A DNA stretch of 64,000 bases from G965212025 sp965215765 (GCA_965215765.1 OZ244118.1:2852001-2916000); one strand, 5' to 3'. Shown: positions 17,193-27,371, numbered from the stretch's first letter. Translations and numbers: made by a program. The notes: generated by a model from the letters alone, not told the origin.

Positions 17193-18161
17193 ATGAACAC
17201 CCGAGGCGTATTTTCAAGACTCAGAGTCGGCTGGAGCCGAAATAGAGTTGCAAATGAAGATATTGGGCGCGCCAGCCAGAGCGGTCGCGTGGGAACTCCA
17301 AAGAGTAGTACTGGAAAAACTTTTTTCAGCCGCGTTGTGCAATGGCTGAAAAGAGTCCTGGGGATCCAAAAGAAAGCCCCACAGTCAGATTTTGTTGGCA
17401 GCGTCATTACTGAAATCGAGAGTATCAGCTCAAGAGCAAATGCCCCAAGAAGCAAAGTGACAAAGTCAGAAGGCTCCCAATCCTCGCGAGAAAGCCAATA
17501 TTTGGGTTCCTGGGAAACTATTGGGAATCCTTCTGCCCCCCCCCGACACCCCTTGCCTGAATGGCAACAAGCCACGACTGCGGACGAAATACAAGGTTCC
17601 CAGACAAGACCCGATACACCACCGCCATTACCGGTTGATGGTGCGGATAAAAAAGATTTTGTCATCCGCAAACACAAGCCACACATGAATGAATTCCTGG
17701 TCTGTAACAAAACTCCTGCCTACGACCTGACACCGGAGCGTGATTTTTTCAATGTGAAACTCGAATCCGAGTTTCTCAAGGCCGCCAAGGAGGTCGCAGT
17801 AGAAATTATGGATGAAGGTCGACAATCAGATGTCACACGACAAGGAACAGTTGCCAACCTGGTTTTCTATGAAATTACCAATGAAGATCAGTATGTGAAC
17901 GAGTACTATCATCATGCATCTGCAGCAATGCGTTGTGCGATTGCCGAACATAACGATTATTGCAACGCAGATGCTGACAGCGATCTGGCAAGAGAACTGA
18001 AAGACAAGGTGACCATACCTTGGGATCAGCCTAAGCAAGAAGAACAGGTGATCGGTGAAATCAAGACCAAATTCAAGGATCAGTACAGGCATTTTCTCGC
18101 CGAGAAACTGCATAAGACAAATAAAGATAAAGCCTCCTTCCTCAAAAAGTTCAAGCCATGA
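17193..18161 (+). CDS. Unknown protein, full-length member of the tandem family
   Basis: 322 residues. The first 165 residues match the two short copies; from about residue 166 it has a unique C-terminal domain (NEFLVCNKTPAYDLTPERDF..., then DEGRQSDVTRQGTVANLVFYEI, ending KDKASFLKKFKP) that is acidic-helical and predicted cytosolic. I recognise no domain. The short copies are therefore N-terminal modules without the C-terminal domain. There is no signal peptide. Possible roles include a secreted effector or a phage/host-interaction protein, but nothing in the sequence decides this. Confidence 0.6.
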   Translation: MNTRGVFSRLRVGWSRNRVANEDIGRASQSGRVGTPKSSTGKTFFSRVVQWLKRVLGIQKKAPQSDFVGSVITEIESISSRANAPRSKVTKSEGSQSSRESQYLGSWETIGNPSAPPRHPLPEWQQATTADEIQGSQTRPDTPPPLPVDGADKKDFVIRKHKPHMNEFLVCNKTPAYDLTPERDFFNVKLESEFLKAAKEVAVEIMDEGRQSDVTRQGTVANLVFYEITNEDQYVNEYYHHASAAMRCAIAEHNDYCNADADSDLARELKDKVTIPWDQPKQEEQVIGEIKTKFKDQYRHFLAEKLHKTNKDKASFLKKFKP

Positions 18162-18641
18162 AAATTGGCGGAAGAATTTGGCCGGGAGTCGTGTCTACAA
18201 ATTTCACTTCCCTGCGAAAGGCCACGGTCAGGAAACCTGGAGCGGCTCTCAAAGCCAGATAAAATACCTGCCACGTGGCAGAACAGGAATAGCGGACATG
18301 GGGCTCACAGAGTCTGGCCTTGAAGAAAGAGCACTGGTTTTCAAAATGTTTCCGCACCTCTTCAATGTCTCATCGACATCCAGCTTGCCAGCCACCTGCC
18401 AAAGCTTCCACTGCAGCGGCGATTACCCTTCTGAGAAACAGTATCCCGACAAGACAAGGCGATAAAAAATGTATCAGGAAAAGACAGCCCTTGGCACGAA
18501 GAATGCCCATAAGAAAAGCCGCATTGAGGCGAGGAAAGGCTTCTTTTTGTCAGCGCGAAACCCGAAAAGGCAAAAGTTGGAAACCGTCAATTATCCTCTT
18601 CTGAAAAGCTCCTTCATGCCTCATGCAAAAACCTGCCTCTT
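18162..18641 (+). other. Gap with a possible 58-codon frame ending at the hda start
   Basis: No convincing gene. The best candidate is a frame from ATG 18469 (MYQEKTALGTKNAHKKSRIE...) whose TGA at 18643-18645 overlaps the hda ATG. It is rich in Lys and Arg and has no family I recognise; it may be debris of a gene once upstream of hda. Confidence 0.3.
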
Positions 18642-19366
18642 ATGAACAATGACGGGAATTACGGGCAGCAATTGCTCAGACTGGGAAGTTCCGCAGAGAA
18701 GCGGATCTCGGCTTTTTATGCTCGCGGAAATGAAAGTACAGTCGCACATATACAGAAACTCTGCTCCCCTCTTGCCGGTAAAAATGACTGCCAGATTTTT
18801 GTTTACGGTCCGGCACAGTGCGGCAAAACGCATTTGTTGCAGGCAGCATGCCGTGCCATGTCCGAAAGCAACCGGGACAGCGCGTATTTTTCCATAGCCA
18901 GACATTTGTCGAGCGGAACCCGATTTCTGGCCGGGCTGGAAAAGACTGCTTTTCTGGCAATCGATGACGTACACCTGGCTGGCGGAAAAGACCAGCTACA
19001 ACTGCGACTGTTGCGACTGATCGAAGCAGTGCGAAACACTGGAGGCCGCTTACTGATCGGTAGTCAAAACGCGCCCCAAGATATAAAAAAAATATTGCCT
19101 GACCTGATGTCTCGCCTGACTTGGGGGGCGACTTACCGCTTGCGGGAAATTACAGACCACGACCGGGAAGACGCGGTTTTTTTTTCTTTGCCTCCCGGGG
19201 CTGCACGGTCACCGAAGCAACCGTGCGCTATATTTTGAACCACGCCCCCCGCGACACGTTTACGATTTGTGAACTGGTAAAACATCTGTGCCACTTGGCT
19301 CAGCAACAAAAAAAAACCATCACCGTGCCCTTCGTCCACGATTACCTAAACCTAAGCCCCACATAA
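18642..19366 (+). pseudogene. hda: DnaA regulatory inactivator Hda, split by a frameshift in a T9 run
   Basis: Hda with the loaded beta clamp promotes ATP hydrolysis by DnaA and prevents over-initiation. Frame 1 (18642-19185 or so) encodes the AAA+ part with Walker A GPAQCGKTHLL and Walker B FLAIDDVHLAGG. After EDAVFF the frame enters a 9-T run at 19177-19185 and would read out of phase (SLPPGAARSPKQP). The -1 frame restores the family C-terminus (TEATVRYILNHAPRDTFTI, TVPFVHDYLNL). One T missing from a T10, a sequencing error, or programmed or transcriptional slippage would each explain it. The N-terminal clamp-binding motif (QQLLRLG) is present. Confidence 0.8.
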
Positions 19367-19371
19367 TTCAG

Positions 19372-22226
19372 CATTTTCACTCGCCCTACCTGCCCTGCTC
19401 GCCCTACCTGCCAACTTGAGCATCTTGCCGCTTTGGAGGGTTAAGTACTGCCGCGAAAACCCGAGAGGCAGTTCCAAAGGGGATTTCACAGATAACTCGA
19501 ACATCCCCGGAAGGAAGCCAAGACTTCAGGGCTTCAGCGCCTCTGCCGGCCAGGAAACTGATCGCCGCTTGCTGCCAGGCATTTCCCGCTGCATTCGAGT
19601 TGATGCCGGGAATACACTCCTCAAGCACCCTTGCGAATCATCAACGTGCAACGAGTGGATGAGGTCTTGATTGTCCGATGTACGACCCAATCCGAACCAG
19701 GCAGCTCGAAAGGGGATTTCACAGATAACTCGAACATCCCCGGAAGGAAGCCAAGACTTCAGGGCTTCAGCGGCTCTGCCGGTCAGGAAACTGCTCGCCG
19801 CTCGCTGCCAGGCATTTCCCGCTGCCATTCGAGTTGATGCCGGGAATATGCTCCTCAAGCACCCTTACGAATCATCAACGTGCAACGAGTGAATGAGGTC
19901 TTGATTGTCCGATGTACGACCCAATCCGAACCGGGCAGTTCCAAAGGGGATTTCACAGATAACTCGAGCATCCCCGGAAGGAGGCCAAGACTTCAGTGCT
20001 TCAGTGCCTCTGCCGGCCAGGAAACTGCTCACCACGCCGCCAGGCATTTCCCGCATTCGGCCTTTTCACTCGTCCTGCTCGCCCTACCCACCTTGAGCAT
20101 CTTGCCGCTTTGAGGGTTAGGTACTGCCGCGAAAACCCGAGAGGCAGTTCCAAAGGGAATTTTCACAGATAACTCGAACATCCCCGGAAGGAGGCCAAGA
20201 CTTCAGTGCCTCTGCCGGCCAGGAAACTGCTCGCCGCTCGCTGCCAGGCACTTCCCGCATTCGGCACTTTCGCTTGCCCTGTTCGCCCTACCCACCTTGA
20301 ACATCTTGCCGCTTTGGAGGGTTAGGTACTGCCGCGAAAATCCGAGAGGCAGCTCCAAAGGGGATTTCACAGATAACCCGAACATCCCCGGAAGGAGGCC
20401 AAGACTTCTGCCGGCCAGGAGACTGCCCACCACGCTGCCAAGCACTTCCATCTGCCATTCGAGTTGATGCCGGGAATACGCTCCTCAAGCACCCTTGCGA
20501 ATCATCAACGTGCAACGAGTGGATGAGGTTTTGATTGTCCGATGTACGACCCAATCCGAACCGGGTAATTCGAAAGGGGATTTCACAGATAACCCGAACA
20601 TCCCCGGAAGGAGGCCAAGACTTCTGCCGGCCAGGAAACTGCCCACCACTCGCTGCCAGGCATTTCCCGCTGCATTCGAGTTGATGCCGGGAATACGCTC
20701 CTCAAGCACCCCTGCGAATCATCAACGTGCAACGAGTGAATGAGGTCTTGATTGTCCGATGTACGACCCAATCCGAACCGGGCAGTTCCAAAGGGGATTT
20801 CACAGATAACTCGAACATCCCCGGAAGGGGGCCAAGACTTCAGTGCTTCAGCGCCTCTGCCGGCCAGGAAACTGCTCACCACGCCGCCAGGCATTTCCCG
20901 CATTCGGTCTTTTCACTCGCCCTGCTCGCCCTACCTGCCAACTTGATCATCTTGCCGCTTTGGAGGGTTAGGTACTGCCGCGAAAACCCGGGCCGGCAAC
21001 TCGAAAGGGAATTTTCACAGATAACCCGAACATCCCCGGAAGGAGGCCAAGACTTCAGTGCTTCAGTGCCTCTGCCGGCCAGGAAATTGCTCGCTGCTTG
21101 CTGCCAGGCACTTCCCGCTGCCATTCGAGTTGATGCCGGGAATACGCTCCTCAAGCACCCTTGCGAATCATCAACGTGCAACGAGTGGATGAGGTCTTGA
21201 TTGTCCGATGTACGACCCAATCCGAACCAAGCAGCCCCAAAGGGGATTTCACAGATAACCCGAACATCCTCGAGAGGAGGCTAAGACTTCTGCCGGCCAG
21301 GAAACTGCTCACCACTCGCTGCCAGGCACTTCCCGCTACCATTCGAGTTGATGCCGGGAATACACTCCTCAAGCACCCTTGCGAATCATCAACGTGCAAC
21401 GAGTGGATGAGGTCTTGATTGTCCGATGTACGACCCAATCCGAACCAGGCAGCCCCAAAGGGGATTTCACAGATAACCCGAACATCCTCGAGAGGAGGCT
21501 AAGACTTCAGTACTTCAGTGCCTCTGCCGGCCAGGAAACTGCTCGCCTCTCGCTGCCAGGCACTTCCCGCATTCGGCCTTTTCACTCACCCTGCTCGCCC
21601 TACCTGCCAACTTGAGCATCTTGCCGCTTTGGAGGGTTAGGTACTGCCGTGAAAACCCGGGCAGGCGGCATTCGGCACTTTCACTCGCCCGACTCGCCCT
21701 GCTCGCCTTGAGCATCTTGCCGCTTTGGAGGGTTAGGTACTGCCGCGAAAACCCGGGCAGGCAGTTCCAAAGGGAATTTTCACAGATAACTCGAACATCC
21801 CCGGAAGGAGGCCAAGACTTCAGTGCTTCAGTGCCTCTGCCGGCCAGGAAACTGCTCGCTGCTCGCTGCCAGGCACTTCCCGCTGCCATTCGAGTTGATG
21901 CCGGGAATACGCTCCTCAAGCACCTTTGCGAATCATCAACGTACAACGAGTGAATGAGGTCTTGATTGTCCGATGTACGACCCAATCCGCACCAAGCAGT
22001 TCCAAAGGGGATTTCACAGATAACTCGAACATCCTCGGAAGGAGGCCAAGGCTTCAGCGCCTCTGCCGGCCAGGAAACTGCTCGCCACTTGCTGCCAGGC
22101 ACTTCCCGCTGCCATTCGAGTTGATGCCGGGAATACGCTCCTCAAGCACCCTTGCGAATCATCAACGTACAACGAGTGGATGAGGTCTTGATTGTCCGAT
22201 GTACGACCCAATCCGAACCAGGCAGA
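19372..22226. repeat. 2.8-kb mosaic satellite built from rsmD 3' end and two other modules
   Basis: Three modules alternate. Module A (about 95 bp, contains ATCATCAACGTGCAACGAGT) is the 3' end of rsmD and occurs about eight times (near 19611, 19846, 20475, 20692, 21140, 21357, 21900 and the genuine end at 22130). Module B (about 110-135 bp, contains GATTTCACAGATAACTCGAA) occurs about twelve times. Module C (about 100 bp, contains CTTGCCGCTTTGGAGGGTTA) occurs six times. The order is not a simple head-to-tail repeat: AB and CB units are interleaved (C B A B A B C B C B A B A B C B A B A B C C B A B A). Long open frames on both strands are by-products of the repetition. I see no gene here. Confidence 0.93.
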
Positions 22227-22714
22227 TCAACGTGAGTCCTGGCTTCATGTTCGGCGTAAATCAACGCACGCACACTCATCAGTTCTGGTCGGCTGCCCAG
22301 TAGCTGTAAGGTTTTTTCCAACAAGTCGCCATGAAAGGGTGGGTCAAGAAAAACGATGTCGTATTGCTTTTTACAGGTGCGAATGAATGATGAGGCACTG
22401 GATCTCACGGTTTTTATGTTGCTGACACCAAGGTTTTCCACCTCGGCTTTCATGCGCAAATAGGTTTGCCTGTCTTTCTCCACCAAGGTGGCGCACCTTG
22501 CACCACGAGACACTGCTTCCAAACCCAAGGCACCGCTCCCGGCAAAAAGATCCAGACACGCCGCCCCGTCAATATAAGGTGTGAGAAAATTAAAAAGCGT
22601 TTCACGAACGCGGTTTGCCGTAGGGCGCATGTCCGGCCTGTCGCTGGCGAATTGCAGTTTCCGCCCGCGCCACTGACCAGCAATGATCCGCAGCTTGGCG
22701 ATTTTCTGCTTCAC
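22142..22714 (-). CDS. rsmD: 16S rRNA (guanine966-N2)-methyltransferase
   Basis: Methylates G966 of 16S rRNA. The 190-residue protein has RIIAGQWRGRKLQFASD, PTANRVRETLFNFL, the SAM-binding LDLFAGSGALGLEAVSRGA and the catalytic DPPF (VFLDPPFHGDLL). Start overlaps the stop of the upstream M16 gene by 4 bp, so it belongs to the M16-M16-rsmD operon. Its last 28 codons lie in module A of the mosaic satellite. Confidence 0.95.
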   Translation of the reverse strand: MKQKIAKLRIIAGQWRGRKLQFASDRPDMRPTANRVRETLFNFLTPYIDGAACLDLFAGSGALGLEAVSRGARCATLVEKDRQTYLRMKAEVENLGVSNIKTVRSSASSFIRTCKKQYDIVFLDPPFHGDLLEKTLQLLGSRPELMSVRALIYAEHEARTHVDLPGSDWVVHRTIKTSSTRCTLMIRKGA

Positions 22715-24075
22715 GGGGCTTCGCCGACTATCACCGTAACAGTTTTGCCAAAGTTCATCCGCTCGCGAAACGCCTCAATGACCTGACCACGGCTTTGCGC
22801 CTGGACACGAGGAATATACGTGTTCAGCGTATCCAGTGGCAGATCATAAAACGCGATTCTCGCAACCTGCCGCATCAGACTTGAGTTGCTGGCAAAACGC
22901 AAAGGGAACCCACCTGCCAGACTTTGCTTTGCCAGACTCAAATCCGACTCGGAAGGACCTTCGCTCACAAAGTCTGCGAGCACTTGCTCGGCCACCTGCA
23001 AAGCCGTACTGGCCGCATCGTTTCGGGTCTGAAAAGCAGCCATAAAGGAACCTCTGGAAAGACCTGAAGAAAAGTAGCTGTAGGCGTTGTATGCCAGGCC
23101 ACGTTTAACGCGAATCTCCTCAAGCAACCTGGAGCCAAAGCCACTCCCGCCGAGAATGAAATTCCCAAGATAGAGGGGAACGTTGAGCGAATCATCCGCT
23201 TGTGTCGCCAGTTGCCCGATCAAAACATGGCTCTGCTTGGCAGGATAATCAATACGCACCGTTTTGCTTGCCTGCAAATCAGAGACAGCTGGCGGCGGGA
23301 GCGGCTTCTTGCCACGCTTGAACGCGCCGGAAATCTGCTCTGCGATGCGCTCAACGCGAGTGACAGGCAAGTCACCGACAAAAACCAGTTTCAGATTCTC
23401 CGCTATGTAGTAACGCTGGTAAAAATTCCGGATCGCGCGCCGAGTCAACCTTTTGACGCTGTCCTCATAGCCACCACTCGGGTGCGCGTAAGGATGGTCA
23501 CCGTACAATTCCTGTGCCAAGCGAATTCCGGCAAGAACCCCGGGGTTTTCACGACGCTTTTTGATCAAGGTCAGCCGTTCCAGACGTAGCCTGTCCAGAC
23601 TGCCTTGCGGAAAATCCGGGCGCGTCAGCACCATCGTAAAAGTTTGCAAAGCCGGCATCAGACTGGCTTCCTCGGTCAGGCTCCGCAAAGAGAATTCAGC
23701 ACGATCCAGGCTGGCAAATGCTCCGTACTTCGCTCCCACCTCGGCAAAGCGGCGGTATATTTCTGCCGCCTTGTTCCCGCCCGCTCCCTCTTCCAGGATC
23801 TCCGTGACAAAAACGGCAAGCCCGTAATCCGAGCCATCCCGGACACTGCCCGCGCCAAAAAGCAAAGAAATGTCCACCATCGGAAGCCCGGGAACATACA
23901 CAAAATAGACACCACTTCCGGACGGCGTCACCCAATGCTGTATTTCCGGCTGGGCACGCACAGAAAAGCTGCTGGCGAGCAAGCACAACCCCACCAAAGC
24001 GTATGAAAGCGGCTGACAAAGACACACGCAGCCTTTGTCACACAAGCGCGACAACCCGTTCCAGAGAAAATGCAC
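22711..24075 (-). CDS. M16 family peptidase-like protein, non-catalytic partner
   Basis: 454 residues with an N-terminal signal peptide (YALVGLCLLASSFSVRAQ), so periplasmic. It has the M16 fold (GSGVYFVYVPGLPMVDISLLF, GLAVFVTEILEEG, LKLVFVGDLP) but the zinc motif HxxEH is replaced by VTEIL, so it is expected to be the inactive subunit. The conserved C-terminal R/Y region (GLAYNAYSYFS) is present. The active M16 gene lies 3 bp upstream on the same strand, the usual pair arrangement. Confidence 0.9.
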   Translation of the reverse strand: MHFLWNGLSRLCDKGCVCLCQPLSYALVGLCLLASSFSVRAQPEIQHWVTPSGSGVYFVYVPGLPMVDISLLFGAGSVRDGSDYGLAVFVTEILEEGAGGNKAAEIYRRFAEVGAKYGAFASLDRAEFSLRSLTEEASLMPALQTFTMVLTRPDFPQGSLDRLRLERLTLIKKRRENPGVLAGIRLAQELYGDHPYAHPSGGYEDSVKRLTRRAIRNFYQRYYIAENLKLVFVGDLPVTRVERIAEQISGAFKRGKKPLPPPAVSDLQASKTVRIDYPAKQSHVLIGQLATQADDSLNVPLYLGNFILGGSGFGSRLLEEIRVKRGLAYNAYSYFSSGLSRGSFMAAFQTRNDAASTALQVAEQVLADFVSEGPSESDLSLAKQSLAGGFPLRFASNSSLMRQVARIAFYDLPLDTLNTYIPRVQAQSRGQVIEAFRERMNFGKTVTVIVGEAP

Positions 24076-24078
24076 GGC

Positions 24079-25533
24079 CTACTTCCGGACGTCCTGTACT
24101 GTGATTTCTTCTGGCTCCAGGACGGCAACCGTCCGAGTACGCGGCACCAGATATTTCCGCGCAGCTTCCTGAACTTGCTGCGCTGTCACTGTTTTTAAAC
24201 GCTCGGGAAAACCAAATGCTTCCCTCCAACTGAACCCGGATGCCTCCAACCTGCCAAGAGCGCGCGCCTGACCCGTCACAGAGTCCTGCTTATAGACGGA
24301 ATCAGCAGTAATCCGAATTCTGGCAAGCCGCAACTCATCTTCCGTCACCGGCTCGCTTTTGAGCTTCTCAAGCTCCTCGTAAATGACGCTTTCCAAGGTG
24401 CTGATGCTGGTGTTTTCTGCCGAGATACCATAAAGCACAAACAAATCGTCAAAGCGCGAATACGCATCGTACGCAACACCAATGCTTAGCGCGACTGCGT
24501 CTTCCAGAACCAGCCGGTTGTACAGCCTGGAAGTTCGCCCACTGCCGAGTATGGAAGCCAGCATGGCCAGACTGTCGCTGTCAGCTTGCAAGTCTGCGTC
24601 ATGCAAACCAGGCGCGCGATAACCGATCAGAATGTAGGGTTGAACCGCCGGCGCCAGCAATTCAACGCGGCGCTCGCCACTTTGCGGGGCTTCACGCCTG
24701 GTTTTGCGTGTCGGCAATTGGCGTTTCCCAATGGGCGCCAAATAACGCTGCGCCTGCTCATAAACCTCCATCGGACGCACGTCTCCCACGACGACAACGG
24801 TCAGATTGTTCGGTGCATACCAAGATTGATACCAACTGCTGGCATCCGCCAAAGTCATGGACTCCAGGTCATTCATCCAGCCAATGACCGGGTGGTGATA
24901 CGGACCATTATTAAAAGCGGTGGCATAAAACTGCTCGAGCAACCTGGAATGAGGATTGTCGTCCACCCGTGAACGCCTCTCCTCTTTCACGACTTCCAAC
25001 TCTTTCCGGAAATCAGCCTCCTGAAAACGCACACCGGTCATGCGATCTGTTTCAATTTCAAAACTCAGAGACAAACGACTGGCTTCAAACATTTCGTAGT
25101 AAGCCGTGTAATCAGAACTCGTGAAAGCGTTGTAACGCCCCCCCTCCTGCTTGATACGCTGCGTCAGCTCCTGCTCCGAGTATTTTTCAGTTCCTTTGAA
25201 CATCATGTGTTCGAGCAAATGCGAAACCCCGGTAATACCGCTGTGTTCATCCGCAGAGCCAACCCGGTACCAGAACTGCGTCAGCACCACCGGCGCACGG
25301 TTCACCTCCATGACAATCACTTTCGCGCCGTTTTCCAAAAGGAATTCGCTAACGCCATGCTCCTGATCCGTGACAAATTGCGGCTTCACAACCGCCATCG
25401 GCTCATCAGGCACGACAGCGTCGCCCGTCAGCTCCCCCTCAAGCCCAGAGGTGCTGCAAGCAGTGAGCCACTGGAGACAAAGGAAACAAAGAAGGCAAGG
25501 AAGGCAAAAAGACCAAAGCCAAGTTTTTTTCAT
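24079..25533 (-). CDS. M16 family zinc metallopeptidase, lipoprotein
   Basis: 484 residues. The N-terminus has a lipobox LTAC with Cys26, so the mature protein is probably a lipoprotein in the envelope. Catalytic motif HLLEH at 105-109, with the distal Glu in the EVVKEERRSR helix about 75 residues later. Such pairs with the non-catalytic partner degrade peptides in the periplasm; the physiological substrate is unknown. First gene of the operon and divergent from ftsY across 110 bp. Confidence 0.92.
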   Translation of the reverse strand: MKKTWLWSFCLPCLLCFLCLQWLTACSTSGLEGELTGDAVVPDEPMAVVKPQFVTDQEHGVSEFLLENGAKVIVMEVNRAPVVLTQFWYRVGSADEHSGITGVSHLLEHMMFKGTEKYSEQELTQRIKQEGGRYNAFTSSDYTAYYEMFEASRLSLSFEIETDRMTGVRFQEADFRKELEVVKEERRSRVDDNPHSRLLEQFYATAFNNGPYHHPVIGWMNDLESMTLADASSWYQSWYAPNNLTVVVVGDVRPMEVYEQAQRYLAPIGKRQLPTRKTRREAPQSGERRVELLAPAVQPYILIGYRAPGLHDADLQADSDSLAMLASILGSGRTSRLYNRLVLEDAVALSIGVAYDAYSRFDDLFVLYGISAENTSISTLESVIYEELEKLKSEPVTEDELRLARIRITADSVYKQDSVTGQARALGRLEASGFSWREAFGFPERLKTVTAQQVQEAARKYLVPRTRTVAVLEPEEITVQDVRK

Positions 25534-25643
25534 GGACGCGATTATAATTCAGCGGCGAAGGCGAAAAACCGATCTCGGTCATTAAGGACCGCTTTCAGCA
25601 GACCTTCAACACACAAGACACACAAGCTTCAAAATCACACGAC

Positions 25644-26579
25644 ATGGCAGAGAAAAAAGGTTTCTGGGGAAACTTGGGCAAGCGTTTTGCAAAAACGCGG
25701 CACAACCTGGTCGGTGGACTCACGACCCTGTTCTCACAAAAAAAAGGCATTGATGAAGAAGTCTTGCAAGAAATAGAGGATCGCCTGCTACTTGCCGATG
25801 CCGGAATGTCAGCCACAGAAAAGATTGTGGAAGCATTACGCAAGCGCAACCAAAAGGAAAAAATCACTGACCTGAAACAAGCACTTGTGGTTTTGCAGCA
25901 GGAAATTCACACCCTCCTGCAGCCTTGCCAGGTAGCCCTGGAAGTCAAAGCAGAAACAAAGCCCTTCGTCATTCTGATGGTCGGCATCAACGGCGCAGGC
26001 AAAACTTCAACAGCCGGAAAACTGGCCGCGCAATTCGTCTCTGAAGGACGCAGCGTATTGCTTGCCGCCGGTGACACCTTCCGCGCAGCCGCAGTCGAAC
26101 AGCTCCGCAACTGGGGAGAACGGTGTCAGGTACCAGTGGTTTATCAAGATGGCAACGCAGATAGCGCCGCAGTGATCCATGATGCGATGTGCAAAGCGCA
26201 GGCAGCGGGCAGCGACATTCTGATTGCCGACACTGCCGGCCGCCTGCACAACCGGGAAGGACTGATGCGCGAACTGGAAAAAATCAAACGCGTCCTGGGC
26301 AAACTGGATGCCAAGGCTCCACACGAGATCTTGCTGGTCATCGATGCCAATAACGGCCAAAACGCCTTACAGCAAGCCAAAGAATTCCACCGCATCATGG
26401 GAGTGACCGGCATCGTGATCACCAAGCTTGACGGCAGTGCCAAAGGCGGAATCATGCTGGCGATTGCACGCGAGCTCGGCCTGGCCATCCGCTTTCTTGG
26501 AGTCGGCGAGAAGCCCGGTGACCTGAAAGCATTTGACGCCGAATGGATTTCTCGCTCTTTGGTGGAAGGGTCGTCATAA
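25644..26579 (+). CDS. ftsY: Signal recognition particle receptor FtsY
   Basis: SRP GTPase that docks ribosome-nascent chain complexes at the inner membrane. The 311 residues comprise a short basic amphipathic lead (KKGFWGNLGKRFAKTRHNL), the N domain, and the G domain with GINGAGKT (114-121), DTFRAAAVEQL, DTAGR (196-200) and TKLDGSAKGG. The long acidic A domain of E. coli FtsY is absent, as in many bacteria. The last 33 codons are duplicated at 29551-29648, marking the start of a module copy. Confidence 0.97.
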   Translation: MAEKKGFWGNLGKRFAKTRHNLVGGLTTLFSQKKGIDEEVLQEIEDRLLLADAGMSATEKIVEALRKRNQKEKITDLKQALVVLQQEIHTLLQPCQVALEVKAETKPFVILMVGINGAGKTSTAGKLAAQFVSEGRSVLLAAGDTFRAAAVEQLRNWGERCQVPVVYQDGNADSAAVIHDAMCKAQAAGSDILIADTAGRLHNREGLMRELEKIKRVLGKLDAKAPHEILLVIDANNGQNALQQAKEFHRIMGVTGIVITKLDGSAKGGIMLAIARELGLAIRFLGVGEKPGDLKAFDAEWISRSLVEGSS

Positions 26580-26611
26580 TACCCACCAACATCTGACAAG
26601 GAGGAAAAACT

Positions 26612-27187
26612 ATGAGAGCTGTTAATTTACGCATTTTGGTAGCCGTGACATTGCTGGCCGTATTCTTTCTGATCTCCGGATTCGGAGACATCGGAAGCCC
26701 GAAAGTACGCGCAGGAACCGTCTCTGACCCATTCCCGGCTCCCGAGTTCACACAACAGGACGCCGGAGCGTGGCTGAATTCCCCACCCCTGAAAATCGCC
26801 GACCTGCGTGGAAACGTGGTACTCATCGATTTTTGGACTTTTGAGTGCTGGAACTGTTACCGATCCTTTCCCTGGCTGAACTCACTGCAACACGAGTACG
26901 AAGCAAAAGGTCTGAAAGTCATAGGGGTACACACCCCGGAATTCGACCGCGAGAGAGACGTACGCAGAGTGGCAGCAAAAATGAAGGAATTTGAACTGGA
27001 TCACCCGGTCATGATTGACAATGACTCCGCCTACTGGAAAAAAATGCGCAACCGCTTCTGGCCAGCCTTTTACATACTGGGCAAAAAAGGACGGGTACGC
27101 GGCGTGTACTACGGGGAAACACACGCCGGTGACAGACGCGCCAAGAAAATCGATAAACTGGTGCGCAAGCTACTGGCCGAAGGATAA
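26612..27187 (+). CDS. Thioredoxin-like periplasmic protein, copy 1
   Basis: 191 residues with an N-terminal hydrophobic anchor or signal (ILVAVTLLAVFFLISGF), then a thioredoxin/TlpA fold. The segment NVVLIDFWTFECWNCYRSFP carries the redox pair Cys79-x-x-Cys82. The WTxxCxNC form resembles the thioredoxin-like C-terminal domain of DipZ-type proteins. It also has GVHTPEFDRERDVRRV and a WPAFYILGKKGRV strand with a cis-Pro-like position. AAGGAGG precedes the ATG. Probable role: disulfide reduction or exchange in the periplasm. Three further copies in various states of decay lie at 29681, 31442 and 36267. Confidence 0.85.
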   Translation: MRAVNLRILVAVTLLAVFFLISGFGDIGSPKVRAGTVSDPFPAPEFTQQDAGAWLNSPPLKIADLRGNVVLIDFWTFECWNCYRSFPWLNSLQHEYEAKGLKVIGVHTPEFDRERDVRRVAAKMKEFELDHPVMIDNDSAYWKKMRNRFWPAFYILGKKGRVRGVYYGETHAGDRRAKKIDKLVRKLLAEG

Positions 27188-27278
27188 TGAGCCCGACACA
27201 CAGCCGGCCAAGTCTGGCCGGCCAGGCGAGCATCCGGCGTAGAGACAATGCCAGAAAGTAACTAACTGAGTTGACGCC

Positions 27279-27371
27279 GGAGAGGTACCGAAGTGGTCAC
27301 AACGGCGCTGATTCGAAATCAGATGGTCGGCGAGAGCCGGCACGCGGGTTCGAATCCCGCCCTCTCCGCCA
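27279..27371 (+). tRNA. tRNA-Ser (CGA)
   Basis: 93 nt including encoded CCA. Acceptor GGAGAGG pairs with CCTCTCC; the anticodon loop TTCGAAA gives anticodon CGA (reads UCG); there is a long variable arm (GGTCGGCGAGAGCCGGC) and the T-loop GTTCGAATC. All stems pair. It is the head of an accessory region: the sequence immediately downstream is foreign-looking in each module, which fits a tRNA integration site. Confidence 0.93.

Larger units (their letters stand above)
16143..17680 (+). repeat. About 514-bp tandem duplication, three units
   Basis: Units begin at the shared CATCAATG(T/C)ACACAGGCTC near 16143, 16658 and 17174 and each runs to the AAAGATTTTGTCATCCGCAA segment. Only the third unit continues into unique sequence, giving the long gene. 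Small in-frame insertions (runs of Ser-Ser-Gly) distinguish the copies. Confidence 0.92.

Noticed and set aside
19526..22102. Many open frames on both strands of the mosaic satellite, up to 195 codons
   Set aside because: They read through modules A, B and C in changing combinations, so the open frames follow from stop-poor repeats; no start context or family.
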